DNA of 64,000 bases from an uncultured Bacteroidota bacterium. GTDB lineage: Bacteria > Bacteroidota > Bacteroidia > Chitinophagales > Chitinophagaceae. The stretch spans positions 142,398-206,397 of the forward strand of contig CAIKYB010000037.1 of assembly GCA_903831575.1 (NCBI GenBank), in the 5' to 3' direction. The stretch's first letter is position 1. The number at the start of each line of letters is the position of its first letter. Both the position numbers and the translations under genes were made by a program. Positions 10,372-20,698 of the stretch are shown piece by piece. Under the pieces are notes generated by a model. That model was not told where the DNA came from. It was given only the letters and a program-made list of their open reading frames with translations, and searched no databases.

Positions 10372-10938
10372 TTATTTAGAATAATAGGGTTTTAAAATAG
10401 TCCTCAAATTTTCTTTAGCTCTTTGTATTAAACCTTCAATACTTTTTAAGCTATTATTCATGATTTCACCAACTTCCTCATAACTCAATCCCTCTGCTTT
10501 AATAAGTGTAAACGCTAATCTTTGATTATCCGGTAGTTTTTTCAGGGCTTTGAAAAGTATCGCAGCTTTTTCTTTGTTCTGCAAAGTCACTCCAGGATGG
10601 TTGAAATCAGGCACCTGGATTTCATTTATTTCAAATCCTATGACATTTTTAAAATAATTAATTCGTTTTTGTGCTTTTTTCTTTCTTTCAAATTCAAAAG
10701 CTTTAGATAACGAAACTCGATAAATCCAGGTTGAAAGTTTTGAGTCCCCTCTAAAATCTTTTATACTTTTAAATATCTGTAAGAATACTTCCTGACATAT
10801 ATCTTCAACATCTTGATTTTGCTGGGTGATGCTTAAAACGGTATTAAAGACTTTGTGCTGGTACTTTTCAACCAATTCATTAAAGGCAAGTCGATCTCCA
10901 TTTTTTAGAAGTTGGATATATTCGGGTAATTCTGACAA
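10372..10938 (-). CDS. ECF RNA polymerase sigma factor
   Basis: Sigma70 region 2 (DVEDICQEVFLQIFKSIKDFRGDSKLSTWIYRVSLSKAFE) and region 4 (LPDNQRLAFTLIKAEGLSYEEVGEIMNNSLKSIEGLIQRAKENL). Confidence 0.93.
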   Translation of the reverse strand: MSELPEYIQLLKNGDRLAFNELVEKYQHKVFNTVLSITQQNQDVEDICQEVFLQIFKSIKDFRGDSKLSTWIYRVSLSKAFEFERKKKAQKRINYFKNVIGFEINEIQVPDFNHPGVTLQNKEKAAILFKALKKLPDNQRLAFTLIKAEGLSYEEVGEIMNNSLKSIEGLIQRAKENLRTILKPYYSK

Positions 10939-11029
10939 GAATATTATTTATGGTTAAGATGCAATTTAATAGAATATCCTCCGTTTTGACTCGTAATTTA
11001 ATATGTGGTTATTGGATAATAGCTAAATA

Positions 11030-11052
11030 GTATTAATAATTTGTATTAATAC
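11030..11052. repeat. 23-nt inverted repeat GTATTAATA-ATTTG-TATTAATAC
   Basis: Perfect 9-bp arms in the divergent sigma factor/DUF4199 intergenic region. Confidence 0.7.
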
Positions 11053-11116
11053 AATACTTTTGCTTTAATTTATTACAATTGAAATTAATTGTTCAAGTGA
11101 GTATTTCACATAAGAA

Positions 11117-11659
11117 ATGGAGAATAATTTCAAAGCAATATCAAGATTAAATTGTAAAAACAGAAGTATGCACTTTAACTCTATTAGTTCAACCAAAAAG
11201 GGAATTGTTATTTCCATAATACTTATTTCTTATTCCTTAATCTCTTTTTATCTGTTGGATTTGCCAGAAAATGGGAATAGTCAATATGTAGTATTGGGGT
11301 TATACATTACAGGAATGTTTTGGGTAATACTTTCAGGGAAGTATCAAGTTGAAAGTCCTGATATTAAAAAGTTGTTTTCAGAAGGATTTAAAGCATTTAT
11401 TGTGATTACGTTGTTTATGGCATTGTACACATTTATTTTTTATCGATTTAATCCACAAATACTTGAAAAAGGGATTTCTGAAAGTAATGCAATTATTATA
11501 AGTCAAGGAGATAAGACAGAAATGGAAATTAAAGAAAATGCAGAAAAACTAAGGGATATTTTTATGCCTATGATGCTGTCAATAAATATCATAAAATATA
11601 TTTTTTTAGGGGCTATTATTTCAATAGTTTCGGCTGGTTTTTTAACTCCAAAAAAATAA
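11117..11659 (+). CDS. DUF4199-like membrane protein
   Basis: Four predicted TM segments, size and position next to a GT2 gene. Confidence 0.6.
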   Translation: MENNFKAISRLNCKNRSMHFNSISSTKKGIVISIILISYSLISFYLLDLPENGNSQYVVLGLYITGMFWVILSGKYQVESPDIKKLFSEGFKAFIVITLFMALYTFIFYRFNPQILEKGISESNAIIISQGDKTEMEIKENAEKLRDIFMPMMLSINIIKYIFLGAIISIVSAGFLTPKK

Positions 11660-11707
11660 TTGAATTATAGTAGCAATTAATTCTTTTGAACCGATATAAA
11701 TAAATTC

Positions 11708-12652
11708 ATGATGGATATATCAATTGTAATACCATTATTTAATGAAGAAGAATCTCTTCCAGAATTACTTGCTTGGATAGAGCGAGTAGTAAATACTAAT
11801 CAACTAACTTATGAAGTCATTTTGATTGATGACGGCAGTACTGATGAATCATGGAGTGTTATTGAAAAGCTTCGTATGGCTAATTCAAATATTAAAGCTA
11901 TAAAATTTCAAAGAAATTACGGGAAGAGTGCCGCTTTAAATGAAGGATTCAAAGCGGCTCAAGGTGTAGTTGTGATTACTATGGATGCAGACATGCAAGA
12001 CAGTCCAGATGAAATTCCTGAATTGCGAAAAATGATTCTTGAAGGGAATTTTGATATCGTTAGTGGATGGAAGAAAAAGAGATATGATAATACATTTACT
12101 AAAAATATTCCAAGTAAGTTGTTTAATGCAGCTGCAAGAAAGATGAGCAAAATTCAACTCAATGATTTTAATTGCGGCTTAAAAGCATACAAACTAAAAG
12201 TTGTAAAATGCATTGAAGTTTATGGGGAAATGCATCGTTATGTTCCTGTATTAGCTAAATGGGCAGGGTTTAAAAAAATCGGCGAAAAAGTAGTGGAACA
12301 CAGAGCAAGAAAATACGGAGTAACGAAATTCGGATGGGAAAGATTTGTAAATGGCTTTCTTGATTTACTGACTATTTTTTTCGTTGGAAAATTTGGAAAA
12401 AGACCCATGCATTTTTTTGGATTATGGGGTACTTTATCTTTTTCATTTGGGTTGTTAATCTTTTCTTACCTCACTGTTTCTAAATTCTTCTTTGATGTAA
12501 CTGGAATGACACAACGCCCATTATTCTTTTTTGCCATTCTTGCAATGATTATAGGGACACAGTTATTTCTTGCTGGATTTATTGGTGAATTAATTTCACG
12601 AAACTCAGCCGAAAGGAATAATTATTTGATTGAGAAAAAGTCCGGTCTTTAA
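11708..12652 (+). CDS. Family 2 glycosyltransferase (DPM/GtrB-like) with C-terminal TM segments
   Basis: ISIVIPLFNEEESLPELLAWIE, VILIDDGSTDESW, VVITMDADMQDSPDEIP; two C-terminal TMs. Confidence 0.92.
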   Translation: MMDISIVIPLFNEEESLPELLAWIERVVNTNQLTYEVILIDDGSTDESWSVIEKLRMANSNIKAIKFQRNYGKSAALNEGFKAAQGVVVITMDADMQDSPDEIPELRKMILEGNFDIVSGWKKKRYDNTFTKNIPSKLFNAAARKMSKIQLNDFNCGLKAYKLKVVKCIEVYGEMHRYVPVLAKWAGFKKIGEKVVEHRARKYGVTKFGWERFVNGFLDLLTIFFVGKFGKRPMHFFGLWGTLSFSFGLLIFSYLTVSKFFFDVTGMTQRPLFFFAILAMIIGTQLFLAGFIGELISRNSAERNNYLIEKKSGL

Positions 12653-12682
12653 TTATTATTCTAAACTAAGTAACCTTATTCA

Positions 12683-13828
12683 TTGGTATCTTCTTCTAAA
12701 AATATTGTCATCATAGGTCCTGCTCACCCATTACGTGGTGGGCTTGCATCTTATAATGAGCGTCTGGCCAGGGCATTTCAACAACAAGGTCATCAAGTTG
12801 AGATTTATACTTTTTCTTTGCAATACCCTGGATTTTTATTTCCAGGGACAACACAATTTTCGACAGAACCACCTCCGAAAGATATTCACATTCATCTTGC
12901 TATTAATTCTATTAATCCATTTAATTGGATTAAAATTGGCAAGGAGTTGAAAAATAAAAAATCCGATTTAATTATTGTACGCTATTGGCTCCCGTTTATG
13001 GGCCCCTGTCTTGGTACTATACTTAGAAAAGTTAAAAAAAATAACCATACTAAAGTAGTCTGCATCGCCGACAATATTATTCCTCATGAGAAAAGAATCG
13101 GCGATGATGTATTTACAAAATATTTCGTAAAGCCTGTTGATGGATTTATTACTATGAGCCAAAAAGTACTTCAGGATTTGAAAAAATATTCAACAAGTGC
13201 GCCTTCGAAATATGTAGCTCATCCTTTGTATGATAATTTCGGAGATAAGGTTGATAAGGCTGCGGCAAGAAAAAATATTAATATTTCAAATGAATCTTCC
13301 ATTGTGCTTTTCTTCGGATTTGTCAGACAATATAAAGGGTTGGATTTATTGTTAGAGGCGATAAGTATCTTAGAAAAATCAACCAACAAAAATCATGGTA
13401 TTCGTTTTTTAATAGCTGGGGAATTTTATGAAGACAGAAAACCCTATGATGATTTAATCAAAAAATTAAACATTGAAGAGGCGTTGATTTTAAGAACTGA
13501 TTTTATTCCAGACAGTGAAGTGAAAAATTATTTATGTGCTGCTGATGTAGTGATACAGCCCTATCGTAATGCTACTCAAAGTGGTGTCACTCCCCTTGCC
13601 TATCATTTTGAAGTTCCTATGATTGTCACAAATGTTGGAGGATTACCTGCATTGGTTCCTGACCAGCTTGTCGGATTAGTAGCAGAGCCCAATGCGGAGT
13701 CAATTGCTCAAAAAATTAATGAATATTTTAATCTTGGTGCTGACAAATTCCTTCCTGGGTTGATTGAAGAAAAGAAAAAATACAGCTGGAATGTTATGAT
13801 TGAAGAAATTTTGAAGTTGGTATTCTAA
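12683..13828 (+). CDS. Family 4 glycosyltransferase
   Basis: IIGPAHPLRGGLASYNERLARAF, VVLFFGFVRQYKGLDLLLEA, QPYRNATQSGVTPLAYHFEVPMIVTNVGGLP. TTG start. Confidence 0.88.
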   Translation: MVSSSKNIVIIGPAHPLRGGLASYNERLARAFQQQGHQVEIYTFSLQYPGFLFPGTTQFSTEPPPKDIHIHLAINSINPFNWIKIGKELKNKKSDLIIVRYWLPFMGPCLGTILRKVKKNNHTKVVCIADNIIPHEKRIGDDVFTKYFVKPVDGFITMSQKVLQDLKKYSTSAPSKYVAHPLYDNFGDKVDKAAARKNINISNESSIVLFFGFVRQYKGLDLLLEAISILEKSTNKNHGIRFLIAGEFYEDRKPYDDLIKKLNIEEALILRTDFIPDSEVKNYLCAADVVIQPYRNATQSGVTPLAYHFEVPMIVTNVGGLPALVPDQLVGLVAEPNAESIAQKINEYFNLGADKFLPGLIEEKKKYSWNVMIEEILKLVF

Positions 13829-13875
13829 CCCAACATGTTTACTTATCAACCTTTTTTTCTTATTTTGCAATAATT

Positions 13876-14898
13876 ATGATTTACAGAAGCAAAGCGCCAT
13901 TGAGAATAGGATTAGCCGGTGGGGGTACTGATGTTAGTCCTTACAGCGACTTATACGGCGGTGCTATCCTTAATACTACTATTTCATTATCTGCCTATGC
14001 GAGTATTGAACCTATCAGTGATCAGAAAATAATTGTGGAAGCCCTGGATCGAAAGGAACAACAGATTCATGATTTAGCATCGCAACTTCCAATTGATGGT
14101 ACATTGGATTTATTAAAGGGTGTTTATAACAGAATCAATAGAGATTTTAATTTTCCTTCTACGGGTTTTCGTTTATCTACATTTGTAGACGCCCCTGCAG
14201 GATCAGGATTAGGGACTTCTTCAACATTAGTCGTTTCTATACTTGGTGCATTTGTAGAAATGCTGAAATTGCCTTTAGGGGATTATGATATTGCGCATTT
14301 GGCTTATGAGATTGAAAGAAATGATCTTTCCCTGGCTGGTGGCCGACAGGATCAGTATGCAGCCACTTTCGGCGGTGTAAATTTTATGGAATTTTACGAA
14401 AATGATAAAGTGATTGTAAATCCACTTCGTATCAGATCTCAATACATGCATGAGCTGGAGAATAATCTGGTACTGTATTTTACAGCTACTTCAAGAGAAA
14501 GTGCCACGATTATTAAAGAGCAGGTGAAAAATGTAACCAATAAAGATGAAAAAAGTATCGAAGCTATGCACCAGTTAAAGGAGCAGGCTAAGATGATGAA
14601 AGAAGCTTTACTAAAAGGAAGATTGGATGAATTCGGAGAAATACTTGATTTCGGATTTCAGCAAAAAAGAAAGATGGCTGCCAACATTAGTAATAGTTCA
14701 ATAGAGGAAATATATGAATCAGCGATAAAAGCAGGTGCCACAGGAGGTAAAATTAGTGGCGCAGGTGGTGGTGGGTTCATGATATTTTATTGTCCTGGGA
14801 ATACAAATTATGCCGTAAAAGAAGCCTTACTCAAATTTGGTGGGGAGATTAAAAATTATACTTTTACTAATTATGGGCTGAGTAGCTGGAGTCTTTAA
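13876..14898 (+). CDS. hddA: D-glycero-alpha-D-manno-heptose 7-phosphate kinase (GHMP kinase)
   Basis: APLRIGLAGGGTDVSPYSDLYGGAILNTTI; DAPAGSGLGTSSTLVVSIL; GATGGKISGAGGGGFMIFY; genomic context. Confidence 0.88.
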   Translation: MIYRSKAPLRIGLAGGGTDVSPYSDLYGGAILNTTISLSAYASIEPISDQKIIVEALDRKEQQIHDLASQLPIDGTLDLLKGVYNRINRDFNFPSTGFRLSTFVDAPAGSGLGTSSTLVVSILGAFVEMLKLPLGDYDIAHLAYEIERNDLSLAGGRQDQYAATFGGVNFMEFYENDKVIVNPLRIRSQYMHELENNLVLYFTATSRESATIIKEQVKNVTNKDEKSIEAMHQLKEQAKMMKEALLKGRLDEFGEILDFGFQQKRKMAANISNSSIEEIYESAIKAGATGGKISGAGGGGFMIFYCPGNTNYAVKEALLKFGGEIKNYTFTNYGLSSWSL

Positions 14899-14935
14899 AT
14901 TATAAAATTTTTATTTAAATAACATTTTTAATAGC

Positions 14936-15523
14936 ATGATAAACAATAAAATAAAGAATATTATACAGGAGTCGATAAATGTAAAAAATACATTACTTAC
15001 CAATGAAGATTTAATCTCAAGTCTATCTAAATGTTCTGCTGATATTGTACAAGCTTTCAAAAATGGCAATAAAGTACTTTTTTGTGGTAATGGTGGAAGT
15101 GCAGCAGATGCCCAGCATTTAGCAGCAGAATTCAGTGGCAGGTTTTATACTGACAGAGACGCTTTACCTGCTGAAGCTTTACATGTAAATACTTCTTACC
15201 TCACAGCAGTAGCGAATGATTATAGTTACGATGTAGTCTATTCCAGAATCATCAAAGGGATTGGAAAAAAAGGCGATGTACTTGTAGGCCTAAGTACATC
15301 TGGCAATAGCATCAATATTGTGAAGGCTTTCGAAATGGCCAAAGAAAAAGGAATGCTAACGATTGGATTAACTGGTGCTACTGGTGGCAAAATGAAAGAA
15401 TTAAGCGATTATTTATTAAATGTTCCTTCAACCGACACGCCAAGAATCCAGGAAAGTCATATTTTATTAGGACATATTATTTGCCAGCTTGTCGAAGAAC
15501 AATATTTTAATACTACTGCATAA
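14936..15523 (+). CDS. gmhA: Phosphoheptose isomerase (SIS domain)
   Basis: KVLFCGNGGSAADAQHLAAEFSGRF; GLSTSGNSINIVKAFE; QESHILLGHIICQLVE. Confidence 0.93.
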   Translation: MINNKIKNIIQESINVKNTLLTNEDLISSLSKCSADIVQAFKNGNKVLFCGNGGSAADAQHLAAEFSGRFYTDRDALPAEALHVNTSYLTAVANDYSYDVVYSRIIKGIGKKGDVLVGLSTSGNSINIVKAFEMAKEKGMLTIGLTGATGGKMKELSDYLLNVPSTDTPRIQESHILLGHIICQLVEEQYFNTTA

Positions 15524-15537
15524 TTTATTTCTGCTTA

Positions 15538-16284
15538 ATGAGTATTGTATTCCAATCAAATAAAGGCCCTACAGCAATTGAAATTGTTACTATTGAATGT
15601 ATTATTCTCGCTGGAGGTTTGGGTACAAGACTTCGTTCTGCTGTTCCGGATTTGCCAAAATGTATGGCTCCAATAAATGGCAAACCTTTTTTAAAATACC
15701 TAATCGATTATTTATTAGAACAAGGGGTTACGAAATTTATTTTCGCACTGGGTTATCTTCATGAAATTATTGAAGATTTTATTAAGAGCGACTACCCTGC
15801 TTTACAATATTCCATTGCATTAGAAACTGAACCGCTGGGAACAGGAGGTGCTATTTCATTAGCCTGCAAAAAAGCAACCACTAAAAATGTAATTGTACTT
15901 AATGGCGATACCATGTTTAAAGTACATGTAAAAGAATTGCTTCATTTTCATTTGCAGCAAGATTCCTCTTGTACACTTTCACTTAAGCCAATGCAAGACT
16001 TTGATCGGTATGGTGTTGTAGAAATCAATAAGGACTGCTATATTCAGGATTTTAAAGAAAAGCAGTTTTATCATTCAGGATTGATAAATGGTGGTGTTTA
16101 CGCTTTGAATATTGATCAATTAAATGAATTGCATTTTCCTGAAAAGTTTTCTTTTGAAAAAGACTATTTGGAAAAATATTTCTCCAATCAGAAAATGATG
16201 GGGCTTATTCAAGATGAGTATTTTATTGATATTGGAATTCCTGAAGATTTTGAAAGAGCTGGGAAAGAATTTTCAGCTTCCTGA
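15538..16284 (+). CDS. hddC: Heptose-1-phosphate guanylyltransferase-like nucleotidyltransferase
   Basis: CIILAGGLGTRLRSAVPDLPKCMAPINGKPFLKYL; ETEPLGTGGAI; FIDIGIPEDFERA; context. Confidence 0.85.
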   Translation: MSIVFQSNKGPTAIEIVTIECIILAGGLGTRLRSAVPDLPKCMAPINGKPFLKYLIDYLLEQGVTKFIFALGYLHEIIEDFIKSDYPALQYSIALETEPLGTGGAISLACKKATTKNVIVLNGDTMFKVHVKELLHFHLQQDSSCTLSLKPMQDFDRYGVVEINKDCYIQDFKEKQFYHSGLINGGVYALNIDQLNELHFPEKFSFEKDYLEKYFSNQKMMGLIQDEYFIDIGIPEDFERAGKEFSAS

Positions 16285-16303
16285 TTTTTAATAAATATTT
16301 ACA

Positions 16304-16858
16304 ATGATTCCTTTAAAAAATATAGATAAATCCTGGACACTTTTCTTAGATCGTGATGGTGTGATTAATCATGAAAAACACCTAGATTATATTCATACCT
16401 GGGATGAATTTGTTTTCTATGATGGCGTTACAGAAGCTATAAAAATTTTCTCTTCATTTTTTAATCGCATCATTGTAGTTACCAATCAGAAAGGGGTTGC
16501 TAAGGGACTAACAAAATTGGAAGATCTTAATCTCATACATATCAATATGAAAGCTGCGGTAGAATTTGAAGGTGGACATATTGATGCTGTTTATTTTTGT
16601 CCGGATCTTGATCAAAATAGTCCTGACCGAAAACCTAATCCTGGTATGGGTTTTAAGGCGAAGGCTGATTTTCCTGAAATCGATTTTTCGAAATCTATTA
16701 TGATTGGCAATACCATAAGTGATATGGAATTTGGTAGAAACATTGGTGCTTATACCGTATTTCTTCCAACTACAAGACCAGATGTAGCACTTGATGATCA
16801 AAGAATTGATTTGGTAACGGATTCTTTATTTTCTTTCTCAGCTTTTCTGCAATCATAA
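16304..16858 (+). CDS. gmhB: D-glycero-D-manno-heptose 1,7-bisphosphate phosphatase (HAD)
   Basis: LFLDRDGVINHE; VVTNQKGVAKGL; FCPDLDQNSPDRKPNPGMG; IGNTISDMEFGRN. Confidence 0.85.
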   Translation: MIPLKNIDKSWTLFLDRDGVINHEKHLDYIHTWDEFVFYDGVTEAIKIFSSFFNRIIVVTNQKGVAKGLTKLEDLNLIHINMKAAVEFEGGHIDAVYFCPDLDQNSPDRKPNPGMGFKAKADFPEIDFSKSIMIGNTISDMEFGRNIGAYTVFLPTTRPDVALDDQRIDLVTDSLFSFSAFLQS

Positions 16859-16994
16859 GATTTAGTTAATACAGGTCGAATGGATTTTCAGAATAACTAT
16901 AATTGCATAAATATTTTCCATAAAGATGAACATCTTCTAAGATTTCAAGAATGATTTATAGGAACTGTTTTTTAATTTAAATAATATTAGTCGT

Positions 16995-17939
16995 ATGAAA
17001 TTCCCTTACTTACTTTTCATTTTAATTTCTCTTCAATTTAATGCTTCAGCACAGCATATTAAAAAAGATGACCTTCGGTTGTTAAAAAGTAAGGAAGATT
17101 CTATGACTAAAAATGCTATTGAAATCCTTCAAGGAATAAATACAACTGACAGATTTATTGCAGATAGTACTTTTACAAAAATGCTTGTGCGTGCGTTAAA
17201 AACAAAAAATTCTTTTTATTACTCTTTCGATTCTTTATTCACGATATCTAAATTATATGCACCAGACAGCAGCTTTAAAATATTTACTTGGCAATTAGTG
17301 ATAGATGAAAATAAAACATGGCAACATGGCGCTATCCAAATGAAAACGGAAGATGGTTCATTGAAATTGATCCCCTTATTTGATAAATCTGATTTTATAG
17401 AAAACATAGAAGATACCATAGGCAATAATTTCTCTTGGATTGGTGCAGTTTATTATAAAATTGTATTAAACAAGCGGAATAATGAAAACTATTATACCCT
17501 TTTAGGTTACGATGAAAATGACATAAGAAGTAACCGGAAAATTATCGAGTTACTTCATTTTGAAAATGCTGTACCCATTTTTGGTGGAAAATATTTCAGC
17601 GTGCCAGATGACAATATAAAACCGAAAAATCATGCACGCTTTATCATGGAATATAAGAAAGAAGCTGGTCCCAGACTCACTTATGACGATGAGCTGGGGA
17701 TGATTATCATGGAGCATTTAATATCACCATCTAATGAGCCCAATAAAAAATTCACCCTGATTGGTGATGGAGATTATGAAGGATTTAAATGGTTAAATGG
17801 GAAATGGGTCTATATTTCAAAAGTATTCAATGAAGTTACTCCAGAAGGGAATGCGCCGATTCCAAATCCTATTCGAGATGATAATGGTAATATAGATGAC
17901 CAAAAACTTAAAGGAAGGGAATTGGACAAGAAAAATTAA
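16995..17939 (+). CDS. Hypothetical exported protein
   Basis: 314-aa ORF with signal peptide; no family recognised with confidence. Confidence 0.65.
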   Translation: MKFPYLLFILISLQFNASAQHIKKDDLRLLKSKEDSMTKNAIEILQGINTTDRFIADSTFTKMLVRALKTKNSFYYSFDSLFTISKLYAPDSSFKIFTWQLVIDENKTWQHGAIQMKTEDGSLKLIPLFDKSDFIENIEDTIGNNFSWIGAVYYKIVLNKRNNENYYTLLGYDENDIRSNRKIIELLHFENAVPIFGGKYFSVPDDNIKPKNHARFIMEYKKEAGPRLTYDDELGMIIMEHLISPSNEPNKKFTLIGDGDYEGFKWLNGKWVYISKVFNEVTPEGNAPIPNPIRDDNGNIDDQKLKGRELDKKN

Positions 17940-19753
17940 TCATCCAATTTCAATACTGCTAAAAATGCTTCTTGTGGAACTTCTATATTTCCAATCTGTC
18001 GCATTCTCTTCTTACCTTCTTTTTGTTTTTCTAATAACTTTCTTTTTCTACTGATATCACCACCATAACATTTTGCGGTAACATCTTTACGCATAGCGCT
18101 GATATTTTCTCTTGCAATAACCTTCGCACCAATAGCTGCCTGAATCGCAATTTGAAACTGTTGACGTGTTAATAGATCTTTTAATTTTTCGCAAAGTCTT
18201 CTTCCAAAGTCTTGTGCACGTGTACGATGTATTAATGCACTTAGTGCATCTACTTTTTCACCGTTTAATAAGATATCCATTCTTACAATATCGCTTTCGC
18301 GAAATCCAATTGGATGGTAATCAAACGAAGCGTACCCTCTTGTTTGAGATTTTAATTTATCATAAAAATCGAATACGATTTCTGTTAAAGGCATTTCAAA
18401 AGTAAGTTCTACACGAGTTGGGGTTAAATATCCCTGATGTATCAGCATTCCTCTTTTACCAATACATAATGTCATGATGTTGCCTATATAATCTGGTTTG
18501 GTGATAATCTGTGCTTTAATAAAGGGCTCCTCAATTCTTTCCGTTCTTGTAGGGTCAGGCAAGGTAGCTGGATTGTGCACATCAATTTTTTCTCCTTTAA
18601 CAGTATAGGCGATAAAACTTACGTTTGGAACAGTTGTAATAACAGTTTGATTGAATTCTCTTTCTAATCTTTCCTGAATAATTTCCATGTGTAACAAACC
18701 GAGGAATCCACAACGGAATCCAAAACCCAATGCCTGAGAGGTTTCTAATTCAAACGTAAGCGAAGCATCATTAAGTTGAAGTTTTTCCATACAATCGCGC
18801 AACTCTTCAAACTTATCCGTATCAACTGGAAATATTCCAGCGAATACCATTGGTTTCACATCTTCAAATCCATCAATTCGTTGATTCGTGGGATTGATTA
18901 CAGTAGTGAGCGTATCTCCTACTTTAACTTCTTTTGCATTCTTGATACCTGTAATAATATATCCTACATCTCCGCAATGCACTTCGTCTTTCTTTTCCAT
19001 CCCTAATTTCAATATGCCCACTTCATCTGCTTCATATTCTTTTTCGGTACTGAAAAACTTAACTTTATCTCCTTTCTTTATGGAGCCATTAAATATTCTA
19101 TAATAGATGATAATTCCTCTGAAGCTATTGAAAACACTGTCAAAAATTAAAGCTTGTAAAGGAGCATCTTGAGAGCCCTTTGGAGCTGGGATTCTTTCAC
19201 AAATAGCATGTAAGATTTCTTCAATTCCAATTCCTGATTTTCCACTTGCTAATAAAATATCTTCTTCCTTACAACCTACAAGATCTATAATTTGGTCTTT
19301 AACTTCAGGGATCATTGCCCCATCCATATCGATTTTATTAATTACAGGAATGATTTCTAAATCATTTTCAATAGCTAAATATAAATTACTGATAGTTTGA
19401 GCTTGAATTCCTTGAGTGGCATCAACTAACAGTAAAGCACCCTCGCAAGCAGCAAGCGCACGACTTACCTCATAGCTAAAATCCACATGGCCGGGAGTAT
19501 CTATTAAATTTAAAGTGTAAATTCCGTCAGGTGCTGCATTAGGAGAACCTAGATTCGAATAAGGATAATTAATCTGAATGGCATGACTTTTAATTGTAAT
19601 TCCTTTTTCTCTTTCCAAATCCATGTCATCCAAAACCTGAGACTGCATATCTCGTTCACTTATAGTATTGGTTGTTTGAAGCAACCTATCTGCTAATGTG
19701 CTTTTCCCATGATCAATATGTGCGATTATGCAAAAATTTCTGATATTCTTCAT
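17936..19753 (-). CDS. lepA: Elongation factor 4 (LepA)
   Basis: [39 protein letters not shown]-terminal [22 protein letters not shown]. Confidence 0.98.
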   Translation of the reverse strand: MKNIRNFCIIAHIDHGKSTLADRLLQTTNTISERDMQSQVLDDMDLEREKGITIKSHAIQINYPYSNLGSPNAAPDGIYTLNLIDTPGHVDFSYEVSRALAACEGALLLVDATQGIQAQTISNLYLAIENDLEIIPVINKIDMDGAMIPEVKDQIIDLVGCKEEDILLASGKSGIGIEEILHAICERIPAPKGSQDAPLQALIFDSVFNSFRGIIIYYRIFNGSIKKGDKVKFFSTEKEYEADEVGILKLGMEKKDEVHCGDVGYIITGIKNAKEVKVGDTLTTVINPTNQRIDGFEDVKPMVFAGIFPVDTDKFEELRDCMEKLQLNDASLTFELETSQALGFGFRCGFLGLLHMEIIQERLEREFNQTVITTVPNVSFIAYTVKGEKIDVHNPATLPDPTRTERIEEPFIKAQIITKPDYIGNIMTLCIGKRGMLIHQGYLTPTRVELTFEMPLTEIVFDFYDKLKSQTRGYASFDYHPIGFRESDIVRMDILLNGEKVDALSALIHRTRAQDFGRRLCEKLKDLLTRQQFQIAIQAAIGAKVIARENISAMRKDVTAKCYGGDISRKRKLLEKQKEGKKRMRQIGNIEVPQEAFLAVLKLDD

Positions 19754-19933
19754 TTCCTTTCTTTCAGCTTTTGAGATTGCAAAAATAACTTATTTTAAGC
19801 GTAAATCACAATGATTAGAAATGAACTTACTGACATCTTTAATAATTATCATCAATTGAAAAAGTGAGATAATTTAGAATAATGCTGTGGTCAATCTTAA
19901 AGGTAGAATTTCGAAGAGGAAATGCTGTTTATT

Positions 19934-20695
19934 TTACTTTAAACTTTTAATTATAGTCAAAAACTCTGTTGCATTAAGACTTGCACCACCAATTAACCCG
20001 CCATCAACATCAGAGTTGTTGAAAATTTCTTCAGCATTTGACCCTTTTACACTTCCTCCATATAAAATGGAAATACTTTCTGCGGTTGTTATTCCAAATT
20101 GGGTAGACAATACTTTTCTTATGTGTGCATGCATTTCCTGGGCTTCTTCACTAGTTGCTGTTTTTCCTGTGCCAATTGCCCAAATTGGTTCATAGGCGAT
20201 TACGACTTTTTTTATTTGCTCTGTTGTTAATTGAAATAGACTTTCTCTCAATTGATGCTCAACGAAAGTGTTTTGATTATTGGATTCTCTTGTGCCTAAG
20301 GATTCACCGCAACAAAAAATGGGATGAATATTCGATTCTAAAGCAAGATCAACTTTTTGTTTCAGTACTTTATTGTCTTCATGGTTGTATAATCTTCTTT
20401 CACTATGTCCGATGATAACATATTTTATCCCAATTCCATCCAGCATTTCCGAACTTACTTCTCCAGTATAAGCTCCATTTTTTGTTGACGCACAATTTTG
20501 TGCAGCGACAAAAAATGAATTTTTATTTCCGATAATATTTTTAATATTTATTAGATAAGGAAAAGGTACAGCGAATACAACCTGTTGATTGTCTTTTAAA
20601 GAAAGAGTAGCTTTTAATATTTCATCAACTAAAGATTCCGCTTCAATGTTACTTAAATTCATTTTCCAATTTGCTACAATAATTTGTTTCCGCAT
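19934..20695 (-). CDS. tpiA: Triosephosphate isomerase
   Basis: IVANWKMNLS; YVIIGHSERR; IAYEPIWAIGTGKTATSEEAQEMH; SILYGGSVKG. Confidence 0.98.
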   Translation of the reverse strand: MRKQIIVANWKMNLSNIEAESLVDEILKATLSLKDNQQVVFAVPFPYLINIKNIIGNKNSFFVAAQNCASTKNGAYTGEVSSEMLDGIGIKYVIIGHSERRLYNHEDNKVLKQKVDLALESNIHPIFCCGESLGTRESNNQNTFVEHQLRESLFQLTTEQIKKVVIAYEPIWAIGTGKTATSEEAQEMHAHIRKVLSTQFGITTAESISILYGGSVKGSNAEEIFNNSDVDGGLIGGASLNATEFLTIIKSLK

Positions 20696-20698
20696 ATT

